Positions 1 to 10,199 of a DNA stretch of 64,000 bases are shown here, piece by piece. How positions within the stretch are numbered: the first letter of the stretch is position 1; every line of letters starts with the position of its first letter. The DNA comes from Turnera subulata (Eukaryota; Streptophyta; Magnoliopsida; Malpighiales; Passifloraceae): NCBI GenBank assembly GCA_028386065.3, contig JAKUCV010002441.1, positions 1-64,000 on the forward strand, given 5' to 3'. The notes under the pieces are model-generated. The model saw only the letters and a program-made list of their open reading frames with translations. It was not told where the DNA came from and made no database searches. The position numbers were made by a program, and so were the translations under genes.

Positions 1-1866
1 CCAATACAAGGATGGAATGCGATGTGGACTGGATCCCATGAAGAAAGATCAATGGGGTTTAATTAATTAGGTGTTTCCAAGAGGGACTCATGTGAGGTGT
101 TTGCTGATGTACTTCTTTTTTGTGGACAAGTTAATCCTTCCTGAGGTTCTTATTAGGTACTTACTTCAGCTACCATTTGTGAAACAGTGTCAGCAGATGC
201 TTCCAACAAATGTTCATATCCTGAAACCTCGACCCTACTTTTCTTACATCATCCACGGTTCACAAGTTCTGCGACTGCATTAAGTTTCTTTGCAATTGTT
301 GGAAGCAGTTTACCTGCCTCATCGTACAAGCTAGCTCCGGGTCCATTTAAAATCTTTTCTCTAGAGGCTGGATATTCCTATATATCGGTCATAATATATA
401 GGAACAATCCCCTGTATAGAAGAATCTTTCTGTTGCTGTTCTATGGGAGCCTGCATTGCTGGATCGATTGAGCTTATAACAGCTTCTCCCTTGTAGTTAG
501 AGCTTTCAAGTCCTAAATCTTGGACAGGTGATGACTCGAACAGTCTCTTGCAGTCGCCAGGATAGTCATGCCCGCACCACATCCATGTAGTTGATAAACT
601 GCCAAAATGCTTCTTGAAAAGATCCGTATCTTCTGAGTCGATATGCGAGCCATCAACTTCCTTTGATCCTTGCATTTGGCTTCCAGGTTTTGTTCCAGTG
701 CTCCTCTGCCAGAGCAGCTACTGGATTTTGACGTTTACTCACATCATGCGTGGAGCAGGAATGATGTTTTCCATGGAAGCTGCAGTCATTTCTATAAGCT
801 TCGCTGAAAGAGAGTTCCGGTTCATTTTTTGTAACTTAGCCGGGTCTTGTACTAAATTGGATGACAAGACTGGCATCTCCAGATTTGTTAACTGCTGCAC
901 CTCAGGGGAATTGAGTAGATCCGGGCATACAGTATATACATTGAGCCAGCGTTTGTCCATGGCAAAGTTAATAATGAGCTTTGGCTGTTATTGTTATCAG
1001 AGGAACTTCTTGAAATGCTACAGTAGCACGATTCGCTTCCTTCCACATCTAGTCTTCTTGGAGTTTTGAGTGCCATGAAAGAATTTCTTGGAGTAGGTAA
1101 AATGTTTTTGATCCACTTGCTCCTGTGGCTTTAAGTGAGCTGAGTTCAGGAACCGTGGGGGCAACATTTGAGCTTCCAACCATTAGCTTGTGCCCATCTA
1201 GGAAGCCTTGAAATACTGAATCGAAATGATGAGAACCTCTGAGGCCACAACTCCTTGATTTTCTTGTCCAGACTGATTGGAGTTTTCGAGGAAATGCACA
1301 TCTTCAGGGTTGATTCTGCACAGCTGTTCTTCCTCTTCACAGAATAAGACCTGTTTGTTTAAAAGGAATTGGGAGGCCCAAGTTCTTTGGAGACAGCGGA
1401 ACAAAACTTTGATTTACTCTCTGCAGCATCCGGGAGGACACACGAGCAGGCAGCTGATTCCACACAAAAATACAACCATCACCTCCGACAGATACTACAT
1501 GCTTGCAATCTGGTAAAAAAGATGATGCCGGTAATGACTTGGCCATGTCCCATAGCTTGCGTGACCATTTCACCATTGCAGGAGTCATATATGCACATGG
1601 ACTTTGTGAGAGTAAGAACAAGCTAGATAACTTGCAGCTTGGATCCATTGAAATCTTTATGGGATCTCCAGAATTTTTATCCTGCTTGAATGTTCTAGTT
1701 ATAGCTTCCCAGTAGCAATGTCAAACGTGTTTATCTTCTTATCCTGCCCAACTGTGACAACAAACTCCATTCCTGGATCCAAAGCCATGTCATCATCTGT
1801 CACACAAACATCTGGGAACACCAGAGATCTGTCAGCACTGCAACTGAGGATCTTATGGCCATCACT
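1..1866 (-). pseudogene. WD40 protein retropseudogene, WDR62/MABP1 (MAPK-binding protein 1) type
   Basis: Read on the minus strand, this stretch encodes the C-terminal half of a plant WD40 protein of the WDR62/MAPK-binding-protein-1 type, a scaffold-like family. Visible pieces in order are GHKILSCSADRSLVF (about 1865-1820), VVTVGQDKKINTFDIATGKL (about 1755-1700), LPDCKHVVSVGGDGCIFVW (about 1520-1450), CRINPEDVHF (about 1310), ISRLPRWAQA (about 1215-1190), WLNVYTVCPDLLNSPEVQQL (about 950-890), DLFKKHFGSLSTTW (about 620-580) and CKRLFESSPVQDLG (about 550-515). They run through with no intron gaps although family genes are rich in introns, so this is a processed copy. Stops follow GKL and occur elsewhere, and frameshifts change the frame several times. 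About 17 residues between the first two WD blocks appear deleted. The copy is truncated 5' at about 1866; the last recognisable residues lie near 170 and the rest may be 3' UTR. Family: confident. Exact gene: less so. Confidence 0.8.
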
Positions 1867-2289
1867 ACTAAATTATACTCCATATGCATGTATGTAAGTG
1901 AGAGATTAAAACGTGAAAGAATTGAATTAGGAGGAGACAAAAAGGAAAAAAAAGTTAAGTTTGGGGGGAGTAGTATTGTAGTAGTAAGCCAAGCATGCGG
2001 GCATTAAGCCAACTAGCCAAGCGTGCGTCTCACTCTCAAAGAGTTTGGGAGTCTTTTATGGGGGATCACGCGAAAAGGACACACTCCTCCCATTCCATTT
2101 CAATTCAATTGAATTCAGTTTCAATCTGTCTTTATTCTTCTTTTAATCATCATTCACTGCACACTTCCATTATACTACCAAGGTAACCCTCCTCCCTTCA
2201 ATAAAGCAAGTAGTAGTATATACTAGCCGCACACGTATAGTATATAGTCATAGCTAGGAGGATGTGGAAGCTGGAATAAGTAACACGCA
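1867..2289. other. Non-coding stretch
   Basis: AT-rich sequence upstream (in minus sense) of the WD40 pseudogene. I see no coding signal or TE terminus, only short runs such as TAGTAGTA. Confidence 0.4.
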
Positions 2290-2645
2290 ACTTGCTATTA
2301 CTAAGAAAGCTGTTCATCGAAATTAATAAAAAGAAAAAATCAATCAGTAAAGCACAAGCAAATGTGAACGGTCTGATTATATATCATCTCAACTGGCCGT
2401 GCATATATTATATATATATATATATGGGGTCACCTCACCTACTAAGGGCAGGGCTTCTTTTGGTCATTATATGCTAGAGTGTGAAAAAGAATCGAATTAT
2501 GATTGGAAAATCATACCCGCTTCGTCCATGTCACCCCATGTGATGTGGATGCACAAAAACACAGTCAAATCAAGGAATTCCAAGATGACACCCAAGTTGA
2601 CTGGTTCAACGCCCCCCATAAGAAAATCGATACAAATATCTTGAA
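2290..2645 (-). repeat. Inverted duplicate, arm A (partner 5100-5460)
   Basis: The reverse complement of this block aligns with 5100-5460 over several anchors: CCAGTTGAGATGAT, CAGACC/CAGACG before TTCACATTT, CGATGAACAGC, TAGTAATAGCAAGTT, GACCAAAAGAAGCC and TGCATCCAC. The alignment is gapped and diverged, so the duplication is old. A (TA)n run at about 2406-2425 is present here but not in the partner. No coding potential is visible. Confidence 0.7.
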
Positions 2646-3170
2646 AAAAAAAATTCTTTTACAACTGTGTCAAATCAAGGAATTGCAACATGCATGGAGA
2701 CACATGGCAAGAAGCCATACTGTAATTGAACTAATTGCTACAGTCCGATAAGAAAAGAAAAGAAAGGGAATTTGCTGCAGTGATTGAAGACTTGAAGTAT
2801 AAAAATTTCATACTAGTTTCTTTTAAGAGTTACGATACACTACAATATATGTAATAAATTATCTCCCACCACTATGGGCCTTATGGTTACGTTGTTATGG
2901 CAGCCGGCCCACCGTCCTCCAAGAACCAAGACCAGAGCAACAAGTAACGAGCCATTAGTATAATTACTTGATTGGTGTAAGTGTGTTGTTGTAGAAAGAA
3001 GAAAAGTCATAAAGAATAACAAGTAAATGCGAAAGCCTTCCTGGGTTAGTGTTTTTAACAACTCACTGGGTTCTAGTCTTTTTTACAAGAATTTCCCTTT
3101 AAATAAGAATTCACTGGTTTCTAGTTACATCTAATAACAGTTAATCGGACTGTTAACTGTATGTTCCGAT
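2646..3170. other. Non-coding stretch
   Basis: No gene, RNA or transposon terminus recognised. One short minus-strand reading frame at 2840-3061 has no recognisable family and looks like chance. Confidence 0.4.
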
Positions 3171-3423
3171 TGATGTAATCGAAAAATTCCAGCCACTGTT
3201 ATTGATTGGGTGGTTTGTTTACGGAGATAAGGGGCGTAAATAGTGCCCGAGTCTAGATATTTTCTAATTTACACTATATCGAATAAACGGGCTTTGTGGA
3301 TATTTATAGAGCGGGCATTTCATAGGCGGACTTTTCGGGCAAGTTGGGCTCGATAAGCTTGGACTCGGTCTTCGGGCCTGGGCTCCCTCGGGAATGGGCC
3401 CGCGGGTAAAATGCCATGTATCA
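3171..3423 (-). mobile_element. Solo LTR, family of the 48.6 kb copy
   Basis: A 253-bp block that starts TGATGTAATC and ends GTATCA, so it has TG...CA ends. Its reverse complement matches 48649-48932 almost end to end: TGATAC start, GGGCCCA-rich head, the CCGAAGACCGAG segment, CGCTCTATAA, CTCGGGCACTATT, and a TTTTCGATT(T)ACATCA end. Flanking pentamers are CCGAT (3166-3170) and CCTAT (3424-3428), a 4/5 match that fits an old 5-bp target duplication. The CTCTATAAATA at about 3301-3312 (minus sense) could be the LTR TATA box. No internal retroelement domain lies beside it, so it is a solo LTR or part of a very short LTR element. Confidence 0.75.
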
Positions 3424-3489
3424 CCTATTGTTTAGTTGAAAAAGAGATTAATTTGCAAACATTGATAATCATCTCACTAATTTTATTAC

Positions 3490-3660
3490 CAAGCTAATTA
3501 AATAAGGTTTTCATATGGGTCACTCATTTGGTGGTATTCAATGATGGAGTTGGGTGTGGGGGCATTTGATGCAATAATGCTTTCGCAAAAGGCCGTTGGC
3601 ATTGGCCCATTGACGCAATAATAGAGCACCTAATGTGGTCCATTGTGATACCCATTTTCT
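3490..3660 (-). repeat. Inverted duplicate of 7440-7570 and 7860-7999
   Basis: The reverse complement of this block carries GCATTATTGCATCAAATGCC, also found in 7440-7570. It also carries the segment with AACTCCATCATTGAATACC and AAATGAGTGACC that lies in tandem at 7860-7999. The order of the pieces differs between the two places, so rearrangement followed duplication. Confidence 0.65.
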
Positions 3661-4124
3661 CTCTTTTTCTTTTTTCCTTTTGGTTTTATCTTCTTCTACA
3701 ATTTACCCATTTTAAGGCCTCTGTTATTCTCACAATTAGAATAGATCAAAGTGATGCTCTCCTCCACTTCGAATTTGTGATGAGGTCAGCTTGCAAATAA
3801 ATTTTGAAACCCCTCTTATCTTGGGCTTCACCCGTTTAATTTAGGCTTTACTTTAAATTTGAACGCGAGCCTTTTATGATTGTTATTGTGTGGCTGATGA
3901 TATACTAATTAAGATAATTCGTCATTTGGATTTCATATTTAAGGAAATAATGCAAAGCAAAATTTAGAGAAAAATAAATTAGCTTATAAGTGAGCCTCTT
4001 CGCGTATCCAGATGAACCAAAGTAATAATCGTGAGTGTAAAGTAATTAAGAGCTTCCAACTACTTCAAATTCCAGCTCACAATGGTTCTGGCTCAGAGAA
4101 ATTGATTATACATCGATGTCGGCA
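3661..4124. other. Non-coding stretch
   Basis: No coding, RNA or TE signal recognised. Confidence 0.4.
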
Positions 4125-4220
4125 CAAATGTTGTTGTCAAGACCAAAATTTTAAAAGAATTAATTAGCTGAGCAAATGTTGTTGTCAAGACCAAAATTTT
4201 AAAAGAATTAATTAGCTGAG
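4125..4220 (+). repeat. Perfect 48-bp tandem duplication
   Basis: Two adjacent 48-bp units (4125-4172 and 4173-4220), each starting CAAATGTTGTTGTCAAGACC and ending TTAATTAGCTGAG, with no difference that I can see. The identity implies a recent duplication. Confidence 0.9.
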
Positions 4221-5099
4221 GGTAGGAATAGGATAGATTGGATTGTGAAATCGAATGTTAAAATTGTACTCCTAGTCCTACCAAAAAGAAAATCGAAAGA
4301 TTCCTTGTAGATTCGTATGAATCATAATTGAAGTACGAGAATGATTATCAACCAAGAAAAAATCCAATCCAAGAAAGATTTACCCATGCTCATTTTTTTT
4401 TTATCAATAGGGCCATGTCCTTGCTACTCAATTTTAAAATATTTTGAGCCACCTCTTTTACCAAAAATGGAGGAGGAGGAAGCCAAATAAAGTGCAATGG
4501 GTGAAAATTAAAAAAGAAACAGCCAATTCCAACTAAAAGGAATATCTCCAATCTATATGTATTGATCTAGTTGTCTGTAAAAGCAAATGTGTGAGTTTAA
4601 TGCCGAGCATGAATGAAAGATATTCAATTTATTGTTGTGGAAGTACTTAGGTTTCATCTTTTGATCATGTAATTAATTCAACAAGTTAATTGCATAATTT
4701 GAAAAAGAAAAGAATACGTCTAGATGGAATTGCAAAGATTTTTGATCATGTGTTTCTATGTTTTGGAAATCCTTGCTTTGACACAGTTGTAAAGAGGGTG
4801 AGGTGAGGCACGTAGGGGCGCTAGCTGCTCTTTGCCCTTGAGCGCGCTAGCAGTGTCTTTGTTGCAGTTTGCCTCGGCGGGTGATATCATTGAAACTGAT
4901 TCCAAAGTTGTATAGTTGACAGCCAGACGTGGGAAACAGTGCTATACTATATCGACTGAGTCCAGTACTCATGTGACGCGCATCAAGGATTTTTTTGGGC
5001 AGAGTTTTGATAATGTTGGTTAGGCTTTCGTTTGCATTGCACCTAGACAGACCAACCAATAGAGTAGCAGCAGACTATATATATATATCTTGCTATCGA
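4221..5099. other. Non-coding stretch
   Basis: AT-rich DNA with no recognised gene or element terminus. Short frames on both strands around 4850-5180 overlap each other and show no conserved domain. Confidence 0.4.
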
Positions 5100-5460
5100 T
5101 CTAAACTAGCCAAGAATTCCTTGGATTTCTTGTCGTCCGTCGAGAGGGAGTTTCTTGTATTGTGTATTTTTGACTTTTGACCTGTTGTTTGTGCATCCAC
5201 GTGGGGGTGACGTGGACGACGACGCGGTCTTCTAATCATACTAGTCAATTTTTCACACACTGGCATAGTTAGTAAGCATATATAGGAATAGGATCATGAC
5301 GACCAAAAGAAGCCTTTAGTACGCAGTAGATATGCAAGCCAGTTGAGATGATGTAATCAGACGTTTCACATTTAATTTGCTTGTGTTTTGACTTTTGATG
5401 ATTGGTTTTTCATTTTTATTTCGATGAACAGCATTCCTGGCAGTTCCTGACACTACTAGT
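5100..5460 (+). repeat. Inverted duplicate, arm B (partner 2290-2645)
   Basis: Counterpart of arm A in the opposite orientation. Its right part overlaps the first copy of the direct repeat 5384-5717, which shows that 5384-5717 keeps the ancestral left flank. Confidence 0.7.
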
Positions 5461-5717
5461 TAGTAATAGCAAGTTTGCTTCTTCTTTTTTCTTTTTTTTT
5501 TTTTTGCCAGAAACATAGATATTTCACTTATACAGCATAACTAATTAAGCCAACTGTAAACACCTAATCCCATGCCAATTATAATTCTACTACATGAAAG
5601 AAAAGTATTAAAACTTATACAGCTTAATTAACACTCTCAAAAATATCAAGCTTCGGCTCCAGATTAAAGTATCACGCCTTGTGAGTTTGATGAAATTGCG
5701 TGATCTAGAACTGACTT
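5384..5717 (+). repeat. Direct repeat copy 1 flanking the 5.7-6.8 kb insert
   Basis: Begins GTGTTTTGACTTTTGATGAT and ends CTAGAACTGACT, the same ends as 6798-7059. Shared anchors include AACTGTAAACACCTAATCCC, AAACTTATACAGCTTA, CTTCGGCTCCA and AAAGTATCACGCCTTGTGAG. Copy 1 is longer by a segment with TAGTAATAGCAAG and a T-rich run ending TTTGCCAGAAACAT. Arm A also has TAGTAATAGCAAG, so copy 2 lost it rather than copy 1 gaining it. Confidence 0.85.
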
Positions 5718-5739
5718 GTGGCACCACCAATTTCCAAGT

Positions 5740-5985
5740 CGTTTCTTACGGGCTTGTCTTACGGAAAGCATCCGAAGAAAACGGGAAGAAATTTCTTACT
5801 GATTCCTTACGGAAGCGGTGGGATTATTCTGCCTACTTACGGTTTTCTTACGGTTGCCTGAAAGAATATGTTTCTTTCAAATTCCCTAAGGTCCGAACCG
5901 TAAGAATAGTCCGCGCTCCACTATTAGATTTCCTTACGGATAATTTCCGTAAGGCAGCGGTAAGAAAAGTAAAAAGGTACTCCTA
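5740..5985 (+). repeat. CTTACGG motif cluster
   Basis: About nine copies of CTTACGG or its complement CCGTAAG in roughly 245 bp, mostly within TTTCTTACGG or TTCCTTACGG, and in both orientations (for example CCTTACGGATAATTTCCGTAAGG near 5930-5955, an imperfect palindrome). CCTTACAGG with TTTCTTAC follows near 6390-6410. Clusters like this resemble transposase-binding subterminal repeats, but no TIR was found. Confidence 0.6.
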
Positions 5986-6177
5986 CACTTAAACGATACC
6001 GTTTCTTTGTCCGTAGTCCAAAATAAAAAAAAAATCTTTATGCCCCACCTGACGACTGTCTTCCCTCATCTCTCTCAATTACTTTTTCAAATTCCTAAAT
6101 CTTTATTTCCTCCATGTCTTCATTAATTCATTTCCTTCACCTCCTCTTCCTCCCGCCTCCTCTATCTCACAACTAAC

Positions 6178-6357
6178 TCCACTGCCAACGGCGTCGCCTC
6201 CTCCTGCTCCCTCTTGGTCAACGGCGTCGAGCTGGTCCTGCCCCCGCTCTACCACTTCACTTCCCTCTTTCGTCTACTGCCACCGTTGCAATCTGGCAGT
6301 TCCTTGCTCGAGGAACAGCCGCGTGCTAATACCGACAAAGCTCACCACCGCATTTGA
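6178..6357 (+). pseudogene. GC-rich exon-like fragment, family unknown
   Basis: In one frame this stretch stays open to a TGA at 6355-6357, and nearly every codon ends in G or C, unlike anything nearby. Readable residues include NGVASSCSLLVNGVELVLPP and LYHFTSLFRLLPPLQSG. The GC3 bias suggests captured coding sequence. A second frame is also open over much of it, so the reading is uncertain. No start codon or splice border was identified and I do not recognise the protein. Confidence 0.3.
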
Positions 6358-6797
6358 AGAAAGAGACGGTGGGTGGGCCCCACTATTTTAATTTCCTTAC
6401 AGGTTTCTTACTACTGTTTGTAAGAAATAGAAAACCTACCAAAATCAATGTTAAAAATTTTTTTGATGTCCTTCCACTTTGTGGATTTCGCATTTGTTAT
6501 CCCTCTTTATTTAATTTCGCTCATGTTATCCTTGAACTCTCAATTTATCGGGTTATGTTGTCCTTTTCACCCCCTACACCAGGTTGGTAACTGTGGAGAT
6601 GACACGTGTCGTGTAGGGCCCATTATTTGCCTAATTTTTTTATCTTTTTCCTCAACTTAATTCTAAAATAAAATTTTTGTATTGATTAAATAAATCAGTT
6701 TTTATAATTAAAACAAGGGCCCACAACATGTTCTTTTTATTCTTTTTCCCCTTTTATATTTTTCCTAATTTAATTTCTAAATCCGTTATTAAATTAA

Positions 6798-7059
6798 ATG
6801 TGTTTTGACTTTTGATGATTGGATTTTCATTTTTATTTCGATGAACAACATATAATTCATAGATATTTCAAACTGCATTAAGCCAACTGTAAACACCTAA
6901 TCCCATACCAATTATAATCCTACTACGTACATGAAAGATAACTATTAAAACTTATACAGCTTAGTTAACACCCTTAAAAATATCATGCTTCGGCTCCACA
7001 TTAATTAAAGTATCACGCCTTGTGAGTTTGATGAAATTGGGTGATCTAGAACTGACTAA
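6798..7059 (+). repeat. Direct repeat copy 2
   Basis: Second copy of 5384-5717, with the same start (GTGTTTTGACTTTTGATGAT) and end (CTAGAACTGACT). It is shortened by loss of the poly-T part and has scattered substitutions. Confidence 0.85.
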
Positions 7060-7439
7060 TGTCAATTGGATCTCTCGAATAGTAACTCTCTTGGAAGAGA
7101 ACAATAGTTTTGAGTCACTACTACTATTCTAAGGGAGAGAATAACAAAAAGGCCATAATAAAATGGGTAAATTGTAACCAAAGAAAGGAAAAGAGTGAGA
7201 CAAAGTGTATCATGTACGTGTGGACCAATTGCAATGCCCATCTGCTTGCATGCTCGCCATGCCAAATATATGTGGACGATGTATGCGTCTGGTTTGAGGA
7301 CCCGCCACCTCCGTAATTTCTAAACTTTGCTCTTGTTTTGTAATGGCTATTAATGCTTGAATGAATATATATACCCCGGACGACACATGTACATATCTTT
7401 TCTGACCTTCACCTGAGGGTCAATTGCAATGCAATCACA
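7060..7439. other. Non-coding stretch
   Basis: Short frames on both strands, no recognisable family. Nothing supported. Confidence 0.4.
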
Positions 7440-7570
7440 GTTTCTTCAAAAAATAAATTATAGGACCACATTAGATGCTCCATTATTGCATCCACAAACC
7501 TTATCCGAAAGCATTATTGCATCAAATGCCCCACATTCCAAACTCCATTATTTCGTTTTTTGGAAAAAAA
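7440..7570 (+). repeat. Inverted duplicate of 3545-3640
   Basis: Contains GCATTATTGCATCAAATGCC and flanking sequence whose reverse complement lies at 3545-3640. It ends in a poly-A run near 7565. Confidence 0.65.
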
Positions 7571-7859
7571 AAAAACACCAATGATGTTATTATCGTCCCT
7601 TCGGTTAGGGCTCGGTTAATATGGGGTTAAATCCTCACATTAGACCCTATTTATAAGAGAAACCGTCTATTAGGACATTAATAAAAGCCCTTGTCCGCCC
7701 AAACGTCATAATTCAGAAATCTTTGTAGGCTCAACACCCAGCACCTCACTCAATAAAAAGCCATATTCGGACGGGTCACGTAAAAAAATTTGACTGGAAG
7801 CTCTACAATTCAAACCTTAATCGCGATAGACGCTCCTCCTGCACCACCATCCTGGTGGT

Positions 7860-7999
7860 CCAAACTCCATTATTGAATACCCGAAATGAGTGACCTATGT
7901 CAAAACCACTATTTCTTCATCCTATGCGGTCCAAACTCCACTATTGAATACCCGAAATGAGTGATCTATGTGAAAACCACTATTTCTTCATCCCATGCA
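7860..7999 (+). repeat. 71-bp tandem duplication
   Basis: Two units (7860-7930 and 7931-7999), each starting CCAAACTCCA and running through TTGAATACCCGAAATGAGTG to TTTCTTCATCC. They differ at a few bases. A related single copy lies inverted at 3500-3545 and another near 20430-20480. Confidence 0.85.
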
Positions 8000-8190
8000 T
8001 CACTTTTTTTTGTCGAACACTATGCATCACGCCAACTTCCTTTCTTGCAACCCAATGCCAACCTGTGAACCACTAAGAAAATGACAGAAAAAAAATCACG
8101 GAATGAATCCATACAAAAAGAAAATGATAAAGAATGGAATTCAATTTTTAGCAAAGTTAGTAATGAAGATAATTTAATTATTGTTTAAAT

Positions 8191-8649
8191 GGCACAAATC
8201 TCAATTTCACCCCTATATCACACACTTTGATTCAATTTGTCCCTTGAGTTTCAATTTAGATCGATTGAATATTTATATTTATAAAATTGGATCAATTTAT
8301 CCTTTGATCAAAATTGTAGTTAAAATTAAGTCTAGTTAATATAAATTTAGTAGATGATATATCATGTCAAAGTTTGATAAAAGTTAGGATTGTTTATAGG
8401 GATAAACTAAGTAATGTGGATGAATAAGAATTTGCACCTATCAACACACTAAATTGGTCCAATTTTGCAAGATTAAGGGACAAATTAACCCAATCTTACA
8501 AACACAAACTTCTAATCAAACTAAATCGAAATGCAAGGGGCGAATTGACTTAATTTTATAAATATAAACATTCAATCGGACCAAAATAAAATTTATGGGG
8601 CAAATTGGCCCAAAATGTATAATAAATGGGTGAAATTTATTTTTTTGCC
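8191..8649. mobile_element. Mutator-like MITE with long TIRs
   Basis: A 459-bp element with inverted ends: left GGCACAAATCTCAATTTCAC, right (reverse complemented) GGCAAAAAAATAAATTTCAC. The arms continue to pair with gaps through matching CAATTTG, GATTGAAT and TATATTTATAAAATT segments for well over 100 bp. Flanking nonamers TGTTTAAAT (8182-8190) and TTTTTAAAA (8650-8658) match at 7 of 9 positions, fitting the 9-bp target duplication of Mutator elements. It has no coding capacity. It interrupts the duplicon whose parts lie at 8000-8190 and 8650-8860. Confidence 0.75.
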
Positions 8650-8659
8650 TTTTTAAAAT

Positions 8660-8860
8660 TGTAGTCCCTTGGAGACGAATTATACGAAAAAGAAAGTGTG
8701 AAAGGGAGACTGAAAAAGCTAAAGGGACAGGGAGGAGTGGCCAAAGGAAGAGATAAAAATCATAAAACTTCAGACCAGAGGAGGTGTAAGCTCCACTTGT
8801 GAGCTGTTGCTGGCTTGGCTTTTTCTTTTTCTTAAAGTTATTGATATTCTTTTTGAAAGC
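8660..8860 (+). repeat. Duplicon alpha, copy 1 (right part)
   Basis: Shares GGAGAC...GAAAAAG, AAAGCTAAAGGGAC, the AGCTCCACTTGTG block and the GGCTTTTTCTT end with 12420-12600 and 20870-20960. The left part of the same copy is 8000-8190, which shares GCCAA...CTGTGAACCA with 12030-12055. The MITE at 8191 splits it. Confidence 0.6.
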
Positions 8861-9129
8861 ATATGTCAGGCCTACTAGATTTTATATTCAGTACATCTAG
8901 AAATTACTACTAGTACACTATGAAAAAAAGGGTTTGCCCGATCAGACAATCTCATTCTAAAAGCCTTTTGCAGCATATATAGTAGGGAGATGTCCATGTC
9001 CCTCCCCAACGCACGTTACGGGAGACACTTCTTTTTCTTTTGTCGAAAGATGAATACCTTCTCTTCTCCTCCTGAAATCTATTGTCTTTGTATTGTAGGG
9101 AAGATGGATCCCCCCTACAATACAACAGA

Positions 9130-9785
9130 CAAGGCTCTTGCTATTTTCTTTTGTCATTGTACAAAACAACATCCCCCACTTGCGCTTGAATGCCCTGGAG
9201 GTTTGCCCTAGTCAAATTCAATACAAAGCACTATGCATGCAGTCTGCTTCCCAAGTCACCTGTTTCAATGCACCCAGTTAAAAACATTTTTTAAAAAGCT
9301 ACTGTAGTAATTAGCGTCTCTAAAAGTCTATATACAGTTATATATATACACAGAAGGAAAGAGAGTAAGGTGATCAATTCTCTCCTTACGTAACGTACAA
9401 ATGCTTTGATTGCCAGCATATAATGCTACGAACTTCCACGTCTAGTCTAAGTTAAGGCTTGAGTGATTAAGGTTAGGGGCCGATCCGGTAAGTGCTGCCA
9501 ACTGCCGTACCTGAATGCCGAAATTTATGAGTAACCAGTTAATGGGAGTATATCTTTAGAAGCGTTTGTCATCACAAATTTAATCTCTTGGGTGGGCGTC
9601 ATGCCTTCAAAGACACGTACCCTACATATGGGTGGTCCAAATATATGGGTTTGAAAATTTCATGGATCTAGAATATTAATTGCGAGACAATTAATTTTGG
9701 GTGAGTTTGCCAACGCTGTCAATCTAATAAGTACCGATGCATTGATACCATCGGCCAATTTGTTCGATGAAATTATTAGAGTCTT
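9130..9785 (+). repeat. Duplicon beta, copy 1
   Basis: Aligns with 22735-23510 over about 650 bp through AGTCAAATTCAATACAA, TTTCAATGCACC, TTACGTACAAAT, TTAAGGCTTGAGT, GTTAGGGGCC, CAGTTAATGGG, GTCACAAATTT, ATATGGGTTTGAAAATTT and CATCGGCCAATTT. It is non-coding and substantially diverged. Confidence 0.75.
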
Positions 9786-9919
9786 CACCATAAATAATGT
9801 TTACCGTATTATTCTTTTTTAGGGAAAAAAAATGTAGAGAATTTACCTATATTATCTTAATAACAAGTAAACTATAAAGCATAATGTCTTGAAGCTACAT
9901 GTCAGGGATTTTCAAGTTG
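9786..9919. other. Non-coding stretch
   Basis: Short AT-rich link between duplicons. Nothing recognised. Confidence 0.3.
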
Positions 9920-10180
9920 TACTTAAACCATGGGCCGACCATGAATTTTTTTTTTAAAAAAAAAGAACTGACCCAGAGAATATCTGGTTTACAATTGTGA
10001 CTTGAGAGTAATTAAGTTGAACCGGGCATGCTAGAATAGCTTAAAATAAATAACCTTGATAAAGCATTTAAATATTCGTCAACAATGCAGCTTTAGAAAA
10101 GTAACAAAATTTTCCTAAAATTACAAGGGATAGTAAAATTTACAAGGAAGAGGGACAGATAGATTCCATGCATGCCATGC
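9920..10180 (+). repeat. Duplicon gamma, copy 1
   Basis: Shares GTTGAACCGGGC, AAATAACCTTGATAAAG, TCGTCAACAAT and AAATTACAAGG with 20205-20400. A weaker match to 22545-22720 includes the CATGGGCC start and the GAACC...GCTAGA block. Confidence 0.65.
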
Positions 10181-10199
10181 AACCCCATGCCTCTTTTCT

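Larger units (their letters stand above)
5718..6797 (+). mobile_element. 1.1 kb insert of unknown class between direct repeats
   Basis: This block separates two direct repeats of about 330 and 262 bp, the arrangement of a small LTR element or of a duplication with an insert at the junction. The repeats lack convincing TG...CA ends, I see no primer-binding site or polypurine tract, and the insert has no TIRs that I can align. It begins with a dense cluster of CTTACGG motifs (5740-5985), includes a GC-rich open stretch (6178-6357) and ends AT-rich. It may be a non-autonomous DNA transposon that carried gene sequence. The class is not established. Confidence 0.4.

Noticed and set aside
5490..5535. 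Separate LINE/SINE 3' end (poly-T with TTTGCCAGAAACAT, resembling the retroposon end at 34121)
   Set aside because: It lies inside the 5384-5717 direct repeat, no TSD or body could be defined, and copy 2 simply lacks the segment.
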